This document shows positions 1 through 7,131 of a DNA stretch of 9,578 nucleotides, piece by piece. Positions within the stretch are counted from its first letter, which is position 1. Each line of letters starts with the position of its first letter. The position numbers and the translations under genes were made by a program. The notes beneath the pieces were generated by a model. That model saw nothing but the letters and a program-made list of their open reading frames with translations. It was not told the origin of the DNA and did not search any database. This DNA is from Bacillota bacterium (GTDB lineage Bacteria > Bacillota > Limnochordia > Darwinibacteriales > Darwinibacteriaceae), in NCBI GenBank assembly GCA_012799115.1, contig JAAZLY010000187.1, positions 1-9,578 of the forward strand, written 5' to 3'.

Positions 1-100
1 ACAAGTGCCATTTACTAATCAAGATTTTTGGTGCTCATGTTTCTATTTTTTTGAGACATTATCGCTTTTACTTGACAGAGCCTGCGGTGAATTTTTGCAT
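1..100. other. Region downstream of the ABC operon, no feature seen
   Basis: A+T-rich sequence after the last permease stop. No terminator hairpin, RNA gene or credible reading frame is visible. A 10-codon frame (MQKFTAGSVK) begins immediately after the permease stop on the minus strand but has no support as a gene. Confidence 0.5.
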
Positions 101-877
101 CTATGACCCGGTAGAAACGTAGTTCCTCAAGCCGAGACGCCACAGAGCATAAGCTGGCACGGCAAAAACCAGACCTCCTAGGGGTGCCAACATATAGCGA
201 AGTGATGCTTCCCTCCCCACCAAATACAGAAGTGGGTAGTACTGAAAGAGAGCTAACGGAACCACATAGGTGAGGAACTTCAAGATCCCTTCTCCATAGA
301 TGGAGAAAGGGTACCTACCAAACTCCCGTCCTCCGTCTGTTAAGATGTTCATGAACTCCAAACCCTCAAGAGTAAAAAACGAGATTGCCGCATAGATCAA
401 AAAGAGGCAGAAAAAGACCAGGGAACCACAGACGACCATGAGAACTAAGGTGCAGACCTTATCCCATGTCCACAGGACACCGCTTCGAGGCAAAGCGTAG
501 CCAAAGACCAAAACGGCTTGGGTCAGACGTCCGAGCCGTGTAAAGTCGATCTTGGCCATCAAGACCTGCCGAATCACACCTTGTGGCCTGACCAACACCC
601 GATCAAACTCACCATTGGCCAACATACGGGGAAACTGGTCAAAGGCCCGACCAAAACACTCTGCCAGGGAAAAAGACATCAAAACGGTAGCAAAACAGAG
701 CAAGACTTGGGGAAAAGTGAAGCCTTCCACCTCGTGAAAAAGCTCAAACAGGAACCAAACCCCAAGCAATGAGGTGAAGGAAACGGTAAACTGCCCGACG
801 ATGGTGAAGAAGAACGACGTCTTATATTCCATTTGGCTCTTCAGGTGCATACTGAAGAATTTGAAGTACAAACCCAT
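101..877 (-). CDS. ABC-2 type exporter permease subunit (COG3694-like)
   Basis: Integral membrane protein of 258 residues, probably one of two permease halves of an ABC exporter. The sequence shows about six hydrophobic segments, roughly residues 22-45, 56-75, 110-130, 140-170, 200-220 and 228-248. It carries the motif NGEFDRVLVRP at 88-98; the neighbouring permease has the same pattern (NG, five residues, LVRP) at 87-97, so the two subunits are distant paralogues. ATG at 877 starts 1 nt after the stop of the upstream permease gene and is preceded by AGGGGGG. It is the last gene of the ATPase-permease-permease operon. The family resembles COG3694 proteins, whose substrates are mostly unknown; a substrate cannot be read from the sequence. 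No terminator is visible behind the stop before the window edge. Confidence 0.88.
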   Translation of the reverse strand: MGLYFKFFSMHLKSQMEYKTSFFFTIVGQFTVSFTSLLGVWFLFELFHEVEGFTFPQVLLCFATVLMSFSLAECFGRAFDQFPRMLANGEFDRVLVRPQGVIRQVLMAKIDFTRLGRLTQAVLVFGYALPRSGVLWTWDKVCTLVLMVVCGSLVFFCLFLIYAAISFFTLEGLEFMNILTDGGREFGRYPFSIYGEGILKFLTYVVPLALFQYYPLLYLVGREASLRYMLAPLGGLVFAVPAYALWRLGLRNYVSTGS

Positions 878-878
878 A

Positions 879-1682
879 CTAACCCCCCTGTACGACCACT
901 TTTTGCAGAGCTCTCTTCATCATCAGCCGCCCAAGCAGAAGTAGGACCATGAACCAAAAGACCTGTAAACCAATGCCGCCAAGGGCTTCCACCCCAGAGA
1001 TATGGCCAGTATAGATGCGAAGCGGCATGTTCTGCATCGCGGCAAAGGGAAGTAATTCAGCCACAGCCCTCGCTCTATCCGGAAAAAAGGGCAACGGAAG
1101 AATTGCACCAGCGAGAAAGTCGGCTAACATAGCTGCAATGATCCGTATCCCTACAGGTGAGAGGGTAAAGAACGTTATGACATAGACAATCATCGTATAG
1201 GCTACAACCACTCCTAAACTCAGAAAGAAGGAGAGACTAAAGAGCGCAAACTGAAGACCACTCGCTGGTAGAGATATTCGCAAAGGGGGTGGAACTAAGC
1301 AGGCCACCAAGAGGATGGGCAGGGAGCGCAGTATCGCCCGAGCCATGCGATTTGCCACCGATTGAGCGAACCAACGGTTGTATAGATCCATGGGACGAAC
1401 GAGTTCATAGGCAATGGCTCCATTGGAAATCGCCTCAAAAATCTCGTTCTCGTAGAACCAAACCATAAAGATCGCCAAGAAGGCTTGTTGGATCCAAATA
1501 TAGGATGCAACTTGGGAGAACTCCATCGGAAAAGCCGAAGGATTCGCCCGATAGAAGGCCCTAAAAGCAAAAATTTCCATAAAACCCCATGCGAACTGCG
1601 TAACCATACCAGCGGCAGCCGCAGCTCGATACTGCAGACTATTGGAAAAACGTATGCGGAAAAGGGCTAAGTACTTCATCAT
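879..1682 (-). CDS. ABC-2 type exporter permease subunit (COG4587-like)
   Basis: Membrane permease of 267 residues, second component of the exporter. Hydrophobic stretches lie near residues 22-42, 58-77, 118-135, 143-172, 178-200 and 235-255, consistent with about six membrane spans. NGAIAYELVRP at 87-97 matches the NG-x5-LVRP motif of the partner permease. The frame stays open upstream to 1799, but that part lies inside the ATPase gene and reads as non-membrane, cysteine-rich nonsense. The ATG at 1682 is chosen because it overlaps the ATPase stop as ATGA and has AGGAG 8 nt upstream; the adjacent ATG at 1679 is an equally possible start. The overlap implies translational coupling to the ATPase. 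Family assignment is by resemblance; the cargo is unknown. Confidence 0.88.
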   Translation of the reverse strand: MMKYLALFRIRFSNSLQYRAAAAAGMVTQFAWGFMEIFAFRAFYRANPSAFPMEFSQVASYIWIQQAFLAIFMVWFYENEIFEAISNGAIAYELVRPMDLYNRWFAQSVANRMARAILRSLPILLVACLVPPPLRISLPASGLQFALFSLSFFLSLGVVVAYTMIVYVITFFTLSPVGIRIIAAMLADFLAGAILPLPFFPDRARAVAELLPFAAMQNMPLRIYTGHISGVEALGGIGLQVFWFMVLLLLGRLMMKRALQKVVVQGG

Positions 1683-2653
1683 ATCTTGTACTCCTGATAA
1701 AGACTTGCCACCATTTCTTCGGCACTCACACCAGATATGGACAGATCCAGAACCTCTACTTGAGCTGCTAACGCACTGATGGCCTCGGAAGCAGAACACA
1801 TGGCGGGGTCGAGCTCTAGGACCAACCGTCCTTCCCTAGAGTCCACCAACTTCATTCCAGGACCCAGTCGGGGCACGTCTCCCCGATACTCCATGGTAAT
1901 TGTCTTAAGCGCTGTGGATCGTCTCTTCAACTCTGAAAGGCTACCATCCAAGAGAATCTGACCTCGTCCAATGAGAATGATCCGTTCTGCCAAGACCTCT
2001 ATATCCTGCATGTCATGGGTTGTGAGGATCACAGTTGTACCCCGCTCTTGATTCAGCTTTTTCATGAACTGACGTACAGCGATTTTGGAAACTGCATCAA
2101 GCCCAATGGTCGGTTCATCCAAGAAAAGGATCCTTGGCTGATGGAGTAAAGAGGCGGCTAGTTCACAGCGCATCCTTTGACCGAGGCTCAAACTGCGCGT
2201 CGGCTTGACCAGAAGTTCGCTGATGCCCAAAAGCTCCACCAACTCGTCCAAATTCCTCCTATAGACCTGCTCCCCAACACCATAAATATCTTTCAAGAGC
2301 TTAAAACTATCGATCACGGGTACATCCCACCATAGTTGGCTACGCTGGCCGAATACTACCCCAATGGTCGCGACGTGATTCTTGCGATCACGCCATGGTA
2401 TACGTCCATTGATCTCGCAAGTACCGCTATCCGGGTGCAGAATTCCACACATGATCTTGATCGTAGTGCTCTTCCCGGCACCATTGGGCCCGATATACCC
2501 AACCATCTCGCCCTCCTGAATGGAGAAACTCACATCTTTGAGGGCCTGGATTGTCGAATACTCCCTGGAGAAAAGGGCTTTGACAGCCTCTGCTAAACCG
2601 GCTTGACGCTGAGCGACACGAAAAGTCTTGTTCAAACTCTGTACGCGAATCAT
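1679..2653 (-). CDS. ABC exporter ATP-binding protein (COG4586-like)
   Basis: Cytoplasmic ATPase of 324 residues that would energise the two downstream permeases. Visible motifs in order are Walker A GPNGAGKST at 55-63, Q-loop Gln103 (FGQRSQLWWD), signature LSLGQR at 155-160, Walker B ILFLDEP at 175-181 and H-loop His213. A C-terminal tail of about 90 residues follows the nucleotide-binding domain, as is usual in this subfamily. The FGQRSQLWWD Q-loop is typical of COG4586 proteins. The start at 2653 (MIRVQSLNKTF) has GGAGG 6 nt upstream; the frame extends to 2710, but that part would be translated across the purA terminator hairpin. It begins the ABC operon, 25 nt after that terminator. Related operons are often annotated as daunorubicin- or viologen-type exporters, but the substrate here is not known. 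Confidence 0.93.
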   Translation of the reverse strand: MIRVQSLNKTFRVAQRQAGLAEAVKALFSREYSTIQALKDVSFSIQEGEMVGYIGPNGAGKSTTIKIMCGILHPDSGTCEINGRIPWRDRKNHVATIGVVFGQRSQLWWDVPVIDSFKLLKDIYGVGEQVYRRNLDELVELLGISELLVKPTRSLSLGQRMRCELAASLLHQPRILFLDEPTIGLDAVSKIAVRQFMKKLNQERGTTVILTTHDMQDIEVLAERIILIGRGQILLDGSLSELKRRSTALKTITMEYRGDVPRLGPGMKLVDSREGRLVLELDPAMCSASEAISALAAQVEVLDLSISGVSAEEMVASLYQEYKI

Positions 2654-2678
2654 CCTTTTCCTCCATTCTAACGTTAAC

Positions 2679-2713
2679 AAAAAATGGGAGAGTCTCTCCA
2701 ACTCTCCCATTTT
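2679..2713 (-). terminator. Intrinsic terminator after purA
   Basis: Read on the minus strand, positions 2713-2701 and 2693-2681 form a perfect 13-bp stem (AAAATGGGAGAGT and its complement) around a 7-nt loop. The T run is six long at 2684-2679, four of those bases being the end of the stem. The plus strand has no T run beyond the stem, so it acts on leftward transcripts. It begins 51 nt after the purA stop and ends 25 nt before the ABC ATPase start codon, so it separates the metG-tatD-purA transcript from the exporter genes. Confidence 0.9.
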
Positions 2714-2764
2714 AGATCAGAATTTGCAAAAAATCCACCAAAACCTAGTTGAATCGCTGCGTTC

Positions 2765-4045
2765 CTAGAAAACCTCTTGGAGCAGCATGGTTTGATCCCG
2801 CCTCGGTCCAACCGACACAATCTGGATGGGGCATCCTACCTGCCCCGCTAGGAAGGCCAAATAATCCTTCGCCTGAGCGGGTAAGTCTTCAAAGGTCCTA
2901 ATCCCCGTTGTATCAGTCTGCCAACCTGGTAGCTCCTCATAGATCGGCTTGCATTCCTTAAGCACCTCGAGATCTGCAGGCATATGTTCCAACCGTTCAC
3001 CCCGATACTCATAGGCTACACAGACCTTGATACTCTCCAAAGCATCGAGAACATCTAACAGGGTCATAGCCAGACCTGTCAAACCATTAATCCGCACTGC
3101 GTACCGAACGAGTACGGCATCGAACCACCCACAGCGCCTAGCACGCCCTGTTGTGGTACCAAACTCTCTGCCCCGTTCCCGAATCAGATCGCCGGTAGCA
3201 TCCCTTAACTCTGAAACAAAGGGACCTTCCCCCACCCTTGTTGTGTAAGCCTTAACCACACCAATGACTTGGTCAATCTGATTAGGTCCTATGCCTACGC
3301 CAGGAGCTGCACCTCCGGCGGTTGGATTGGACGATGTAACAAAGGGATAGGTACCGTGATCGACGTCCAAGAGTGTGCCTTGCGCACCCTCTAGAAGTAT
3401 GCTTTTTCCTTCTTGGCGGGCCTTGTCAACCACCAAAGAAGTGTCAGCAAGGAGAGGGACGATGGTCTGGGCATATGATAGATACTCCTCAACGAGCTCT
3501 TCTCTTGTGAAACCAGGGTGATCGTATACCTTTTGAAGAATCCGGTTCTTTAGTGGAAGTACTTGGTCAATCGCTCTTTCGAGGGCTTCCCGGCTCTTCA
3601 GGTCTAACATGCGAACACCCATGCGCATGTACTTATCTACATAGGCCGGGCCAATACCTCGACCTGTCGTACCAATCTTCAGCGTTCGCTGGCTCTCCTC
3701 TAATTGGTCGAGCACTCGGTGATAAGGCATGATCAAGTGTGCCTTCTCGCTAATATAAAGGTTTGCAGTGGATATCCCACTCTGGTGCAAGTAAGCGATC
3801 TCCTCACAAAGTACCTTGGGATCGACCACCACACCATTTCCGATCAGGCATGTGGTTCCCTCATAGAGAATTCCCGAAGGAATCAGGTGTAGCTTGTAGG
3901 TCGTATCACCTACAACGACTGTATGACCAGCATTGTTTCCACCCTGATAACGGGCAACTACATCGGCCTTGGAAGCCAAGACATCGGTGATCTTGCCCTT
4001 GCCTTCATCACCCCATTGGGTACCAACTAGCGCAACAACTGTCAT
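2765..4045 (-). CDS. purA: Adenylosuccinate synthetase
   Basis: Cytosolic enzyme joining IMP and aspartate with GTP hydrolysis to give adenylosuccinate, the first committed step to AMP. The 426 residues match the usual length (about 430). Visible motifs: GTQWGDEGKGKI at 8-19 with catalytic Asp13, GNNAGHT with His41, GTTGRGIGPAYVDK at 125-138, EGAQGTLLDVDHGTYP at 219-234, TTTGRARRCGWFD at 297-309 and a C-terminal VGPRRDQT. The guanine-contact segment reads TLLD (328-331), where the E. coli enzyme has TKLD. This position also varies in Bacillus enzymes as I recall, so it need not mean loss of function. ATG at 4045 shares its A with the tatD stop (TAATG) and has AAGGAGG 7 nt upstream; the open frame further upstream lies inside tatD. 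Position behind metG and tatD suggests cotranscription from the T-box promoter. Confidence 0.98.
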   Translation of the reverse strand: MTVVALVGTQWGDEGKGKITDVLASKADVVARYQGGNNAGHTVVVGDTTYKLHLIPSGILYEGTTCLIGNGVVVDPKVLCEEIAYLHQSGISTANLYISEKAHLIMPYHRVLDQLEESQRTLKIGTTGRGIGPAYVDKYMRMGVRMLDLKSREALERAIDQVLPLKNRILQKVYDHPGFTREELVEEYLSYAQTIVPLLADTSLVVDKARQEGKSILLEGAQGTLLDVDHGTYPFVTSSNPTAGGAAPGVGIGPNQIDQVIGVVKAYTTRVGEGPFVSELRDATGDLIRERGREFGTTTGRARRCGWFDAVLVRYAVRINGLTGLAMTLLDVLDALESIKVCVAYEYRGERLEHMPADLEVLKECKPIYEELPGWQTDTTGIRTFEDLPAQAKDYLAFLAGQVGCPIQIVSVGPRRDQTMLLQEVF

Positions 4046-4818
4046 TATGAATCCTCCTTGTCCATCAGGCGGAAGAACGCTCTGGTGTTCTCCTCGGTTT
4101 GTCTCACCACATCCTCCAACGTGCAACCATGAACTTCCGCCAGTTTCTGTGCCACCAAGGGTAGATGGGCAGGTTCATTACGCTTACCACGATAGGGATG
4201 GGGAGTTAGATACGGGCAATCTGTTTCAAGTAGGATTCGTTCCAAGGGAATTCCTGCTACTACATCCCGCAATTTGTGTGCGTTGTTAAATGTGATAGGT
4301 CCTCCGAAGGAGAAATAATGTCCCATCTGTTGATACGATCTCGCCGATTCTAGACTCCCAGAATAGCAGTGCAAAAGACAGGGTACATCCGGATACTCAC
4401 CCAAAATCTCGAGAGTATCCTTGGCAGCCTCCCTAGAGTGAATGACAACTGGCATGTTGAGCTGGCGACCGAGAGCCAACTGCTCCCTAAAGACCGCTCT
4501 TTGAACATCTCTGGGAGAATTGTCGTAGTGATAATCAAGCCCAGCCTCACCAATAGCCAAGACTTTCGGATGACTTGCTAACTCGATGATGGTATCCCAG
4601 AGTTCTTCAGTCCAGAACTTCGCATCATGGGGATGCAAACCAACGACAGCCCACAAGGTAGGATACCTTTCAGATAAGGCGATGGCACGGCGAGATGATG
4701 TCAGATCGTACCCAACGTTGATGATGGTCTTAACGCCCGCGGCCTCAGCCCTGGCGACGACTTCGTCTAAGTCGTCGGCAAAGGCTGGATCGTTTAGATG
4801 AGCATGACTGTCAATCAT
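4045..4818 (-). CDS. tatD: TatD-family metal-dependent hydrolase (DNase)
   Basis: Amidohydrolase-fold protein of 257 residues, the usual TatD length. Members of the family are divalent-metal-dependent nucleases linked to DNA repair and quality control; the exact physiological role in Gram-positive bacteria is not settled. Metal ligands are all present: HAHL with His5 and His7, Glu91 in AIGEAGLDYHY, His127 in VVIHSRE, His150 in LLHCYSGS and Asp200 in LLETDCPYLTP. The C-terminal signature PHPYRGKRNEP (207-216) is also intact. ATG at 4818 begins MIDSHAHL and lies 1 nt after the metG stop. The ribosome site is weak (AGGG about 9 nt upstream), so translation is probably coupled to metG. The frame runs 11 codons further upstream, but these overlap metG and do not belong to the family. 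The metG-tatD order is conserved in Bacillota. Confidence 0.95.
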   Translation of the reverse strand: MIDSHAHLNDPAFADDLDEVVARAEAAGVKTIINVGYDLTSSRRAIALSERYPTLWAVVGLHPHDAKFWTEELWDTIIELASHPKVLAIGEAGLDYHYDNSPRDVQRAVFREQLALGRQLNMPVVIHSREAAKDTLEILGEYPDVPCLLHCYSGSLESARSYQQMGHYFSFGGPITFNNAHKLRDVVAGIPLERILLETDCPYLTPHPYRGKRNEPAHLPLVAQKLAEVHGCTLEDVVRQTEENTRAFFRLMDKEDS

Positions 4819-4819
4819 C

Positions 4820-6754
4820 CTACTTAACCCTACTTCCCGCTGGTATAGCATCTGAAACAGACACCAGTTCTAGTCTTCCCTCTGGTGACGTAGCGGCCAG
4901 TAGCATCCCTTCGGAGAGCTCTCCCCGCAGCTTCGCTGGCTTGAGGTTCTTCACCACAATAATCCGTCTACCGACCAAATCGTCGGCCGCATAGTGCTGA
5001 GCGATTCCCGCTACAATCTGGCGTTTCTCGCTGCCAATATCTACCTGCAACTTCAAGAGCTTGTCGGCCCCTTTTATGGGACCCGCCTCGATTATTTCCG
5101 CCACAACAAGTTCGCATTTGAAGAAGTCATCAATTCCTATTAATACACCCTCAGGTTTTTCCTGAACAGGGGCAGATTCTTTCTTCGCCTCAGGCTTTTT
5201 CTCAGGTGGAGCCACAGGAGTCTCCTTTTCCACTTCGATACGTGGGAAGATCGGATCACCCTTCTTTGTCTGTGTACCCGCTGGCAAGAGGCCCCAGGTA
5301 ACATCAGAGAGACTCTTTTCATCGAGATCGGTTAAGCCTAGTTGACTCCACATTTTAGCTGCAGTTTCTGGTAAGAAGGGCTTAATGGCCAAGGCCACGA
5401 TCCGCAACGTTTCCACAAGATTGTACATAACAGAGGAGAGCTCACTCTTGTCATCGAGCTTGGCTAGATTCCAGGGAGCCCGCTCATCTACATACTTGTT
5501 GCCTCGACCGATCAGTTGCCAGATTTTCACCAAGGCCTCATTGAGCTTGTACTCCTTCAGGCAGGTATCAACAGCACTACCTAAGCTGTTGGCATAATCG
5601 ATCAGAGCCTGATCAATGGCGTTGGGGCTAGCGGCTGGTTCGGGGACAACACCCTCAAAGTAACGATCTAACATCGATAATGTGCGGTTTAGCAAATTGC
5701 CAAGGTCATTAGCCAAGTCTGCGTTTGTTCTTTCGATGAGCGCCTTACGGGAGAAGTTACCATCCTGCCCAAAGGAGACTTCGCGCATGAGGAAATAACG
5801 AATCGGATCCACACCAAACTCGTCAATGAGGACCAGAGGATCCACTACATTCCCCTTCGACTTCGACATCTTGTCACTATCAAAAAGTAGCCAACCATGG
5901 CCAAATACGGCTTTCGGCAAGGGTAAGTCCAGAGCCATTAGCATAATAGGCCAAATAATGGTGTGGAAGCGCATAATCTCTTTTCCCACCAGATGCAAAT
6001 CAGCTGGCCACCATTTTTCCATGAGCTCGCCCTTTTCGGGATAACCCAGGGCCGTCAGATAGTTTGTCAAGGCATCAAACCAGACATAGACTACATGCTT
6101 ATTGTCAAAGGGTACGGGAATACCCCAGTCAAAGGTGGTCCTTGATACACAAAGGTCCTCCAAGCCGCTCTTAATGAAATTAACCATTTCGTTGCGACGC
6201 GTTTCAGGCTGGATGAGTTCAGGATGCTCCTCAATGTACTCAAGAAGACGAGGCGCATATTTGCTCATCCGGAAAAAGTAGCTCTCTTCCTCAACAAGCT
6301 CAACTGGGCGTTTGCAATCGGGACAATGACCATCTTCAAGACGATTTTCTACCCAAAATGTCTCACAAGGGGTGCAATACCAGCCCTCATAGGAGCTTTT
6401 GTAGATGTCACCTTGATCATAAATCTTCTGAAAAACAGCCTGTACCGCCCGGTGGTGCCTGTCATCGGTGGTACGGACAAAATCGTCGTAGCGAACATTC
6501 ATTTTCTCCCAGAGGTTCTTAAAGCTGGCGACAATCTCATCGACATAGGCTTGGGGACTCACACCTTTTGCCAAGGCGGCCCTTTGAATCTTCTGACCAT
6601 GTTCGTCAGAACCGGTAACAAAATAGACGTCGCGACCGGCAAAACGGTGCCAACGGGCCAGGGAATCGGCCACCGTTGTCGTGTAGGCATGACCGATATG
6701 TAAATGGTCACTAGGGTAATAAATGGGTGTTGTTACATAAAAGCGTTCACTCAC
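4820..6754 (-). CDS. metG: Methionyl-tRNA synthetase
   Basis: Class I aminoacyl-tRNA synthetase charging tRNA-Met; 644 residues from the chosen start. Visible elements: HIGH at 19-22 inside PIYYPSDHLHIGHAYTT; a four-cysteine zinc knuckle (Cys127, Cys130, Cys144, Cys147); KMSKS at 295-299; an anticodon-binding helical domain with WNLAKLDD; a Lys/Pro/Glu-rich linker around 510-535; and an appended OB-fold tRNA-binding domain from about 541 to the end (FFKCELVVAEI, KLLKLQVDIG, GELSEGMLLAA), typical of the homodimeric Bacillus-type enzyme. Start choice: GAAGGAG at 6769-6763 is 8 nt from GTG at 6754 but only 2 nt from an in-frame ATG at 6760, so GTG giving MSERFYVTTP is preferred. It is the first gene after the T-box leader and is followed 1 nt later by tatD. 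Confidence 0.98.
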   Translation of the reverse strand: MSERFYVTTPIYYPSDHLHIGHAYTTTVADSLARWHRFAGRDVYFVTGSDEHGQKIQRAALAKGVSPQAYVDEIVASFKNLWEKMNVRYDDFVRTTDDRHHRAVQAVFQKIYDQGDIYKSSYEGWYCTPCETFWVENRLEDGHCPDCKRPVELVEEESYFFRMSKYAPRLLEYIEEHPELIQPETRRNEMVNFIKSGLEDLCVSRTTFDWGIPVPFDNKHVVYVWFDALTNYLTALGYPEKGELMEKWWPADLHLVGKEIMRFHTIIWPIMLMALDLPLPKAVFGHGWLLFDSDKMSKSKGNVVDPLVLIDEFGVDPIRYFLMREVSFGQDGNFSRKALIERTNADLANDLGNLLNRTLSMLDRYFEGVVPEPAASPNAIDQALIDYANSLGSAVDTCLKEYKLNEALVKIWQLIGRGNKYVDERAPWNLAKLDDKSELSSVMYNLVETLRIVALAIKPFLPETAAKMWSQLGLTDLDEKSLSDVTWGLLPAGTQTKKGDPIFPRIEVEKETPVAPPEKKPEAKKESAPVQEKPEGVLIGIDDFFKCELVVAEIIEAGPIKGADKLLKLQVDIGSEKRQIVAGIAQHYAADDLVGRRIIVVKNLKPAKLRGELSEGMLLAATSPEGRLELVSVSDAIPAGSRVK

Positions 6755-6762
6755 ATGCATCA

Positions 6763-6769
6763 CTCCTTC
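6763..6769 (-). promoter_or_regulatory. Ribosome binding site deciding the metG start
   Basis: GAAGGAG read on the minus strand. Spacing is 8 nt to GTG at 6754 and 2 nt to ATG at 6760, which favours the GTG start. Bases 6766-6762 (GGAGU in RNA) can also pair with ACUCC at 6800-6796, so the site could be masked in one RNA fold. Confidence 0.7.
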
Positions 6770-6795
6770 TATAGACTTGCATAGCACGTCGCCTG

Positions 6796-6820
6796 GGAGT
6801 CTGACCTTCGTCAGACATCC
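6796..6820 (-). promoter_or_regulatory. Hairpin between T-box terminator and metG ribosome site
   Basis: On the minus strand, GUCUGAC (6816-6810), a GAAG loop and GUCAGAC (6805-6799) form a perfect 7-bp stem. It is extended by GGA (6820-6818) pairing with UCC (6798-6796) across one bulged U. No U run follows, so it is not an intrinsic terminator. The 3' arm can alternatively pair with AGUCU at 6777-6773 or with the ribosome site, so it could be a translational control or mRNA-stability element. The stem is visible; the role is inference. Confidence 0.5.
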
Positions 6821-6825
6821 ACCAC

Positions 6826-6860
6826 AAAAAAAAGGCCCATCATCCACTCGGGACGAGAGC
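6826..6860 (-). terminator. T-box leader terminator hairpin
   Basis: Minus-strand 5' arm GCUCUCGUCC (6860-6851), loop CGAGU and 3' arm GGAUGA-U-GGGC (6845-6835, one bulged U, some G-U pairs), then C and eight U residues (6833-6826). The 5' arm overlaps the bases needed for the antiterminator: UUGGG at 6883-6879 would pair with CCCGA at 6852-6848. The two folds are therefore mutually exclusive, as expected for a T-box switch. Confidence 0.85.
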
Positions 6861-7074
6861 TCAACTCACGCGGTACCACCCAACTTCGTTGCTGCCTTTA
6901 GCAAACAACCTCTTGCTGGTCGATAACGGAACCATACCGGTGAGCCTACTATTACTTCAACTCACAGCTCCTGGATCATCTTCAGTCGAGGGGTCCCATC
7001 AGTTCACAGCTACCCTGACTCTCTTGGGGGACTGTCTCAACCTACTCTTCCAATCATCGCTACCTTAATCAACT
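6826..7074 (-). promoter_or_regulatory. T-box leader, methionine type, upstream of metG
   Basis: Leader RNA that senses uncharged tRNA and allows transcription into metG when charging is low. The T-box core GGGUGGUACCGCG lies at 6881-6869. Its bulge UGGU (6878-6875) complements an ACCA end, fitting a tRNA with discriminator A such as tRNA-Met. Stem I elements are visible: AGUA near 7046-7043 opposite GAA at 6983-6981, and the distal GAGAGUC / GGGUAGCUGUGAACUG region. The specifier reads AUG at 6979-6977 followed by a purine, in GAAGAUGAUCC, matching the downstream methionyl-tRNA synthetase. Overlapping triplets (GAU) are possible alternative readings, but AUG fits the gene. The antiterminator and terminator are both present. 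The 5' end is estimated from the promoter, about 7 nt below the -10. Confidence 0.95.
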
Positions 7075-7080
7075 ACTGAA

Positions 7081-7109
7081 ATTCTAGCCTTTATCCCAAG
7101 CTTTGTCAA
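7081..7109 (-). promoter_or_regulatory. Sigma-A-type promoter of the metG leader
   Basis: Minus strand: -35 TTGACA (7109-7104), 17-nt spacer, -10 TAGAAT (7086-7081). The -35 is a perfect match and the -10 differs at one position from consensus. Transcription should begin near 7074 and enter the T-box leader directly. Just upstream (7113-7124) is a short inverted repeat, TAGGG-GT-CCCTA, of unknown meaning. Confidence 0.9.
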
Positions 7110-7131
7110 GAGTAGGGGTCCCTAGCAAAAG

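Noticed and set aside
68..100. Ten-codon minus-strand frame MQKFTAGSVK directly after the permease stop
   Set aside because: It is too short, has no separate ribosome site and no recognisable similarity.
72..100. Plus-strand TTGACA with TTGCAT 17 nt downstream
   Set aside because: The -10 is poor, and it would only drive antisense RNA into the permease genes, so it is probably chance.
3969..4289. 106-codon plus-strand open frame opposite the tatD-purA junction
   Set aside because: It is a shadow of two conserved genes and has no start signal.
6224..6703. 159-codon plus-strand open frame opposite metG
   Set aside because: It lies wholly within conserved metG sequence on the other strand, has no ribosome site, and its translation resembles no family I know.
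6758..6760. ATG as the metG start
   Set aside because: The ribosome site is only 2 nt away, whereas GTG six bases later has an 8-nt gap. It remains a possible alternative.
7113..7124. Short inverted repeat TAGGG-GT-CCCTA next to the metG -35
   Set aside because: A 5-bp half-site is too short to call an operator without conservation evidence.
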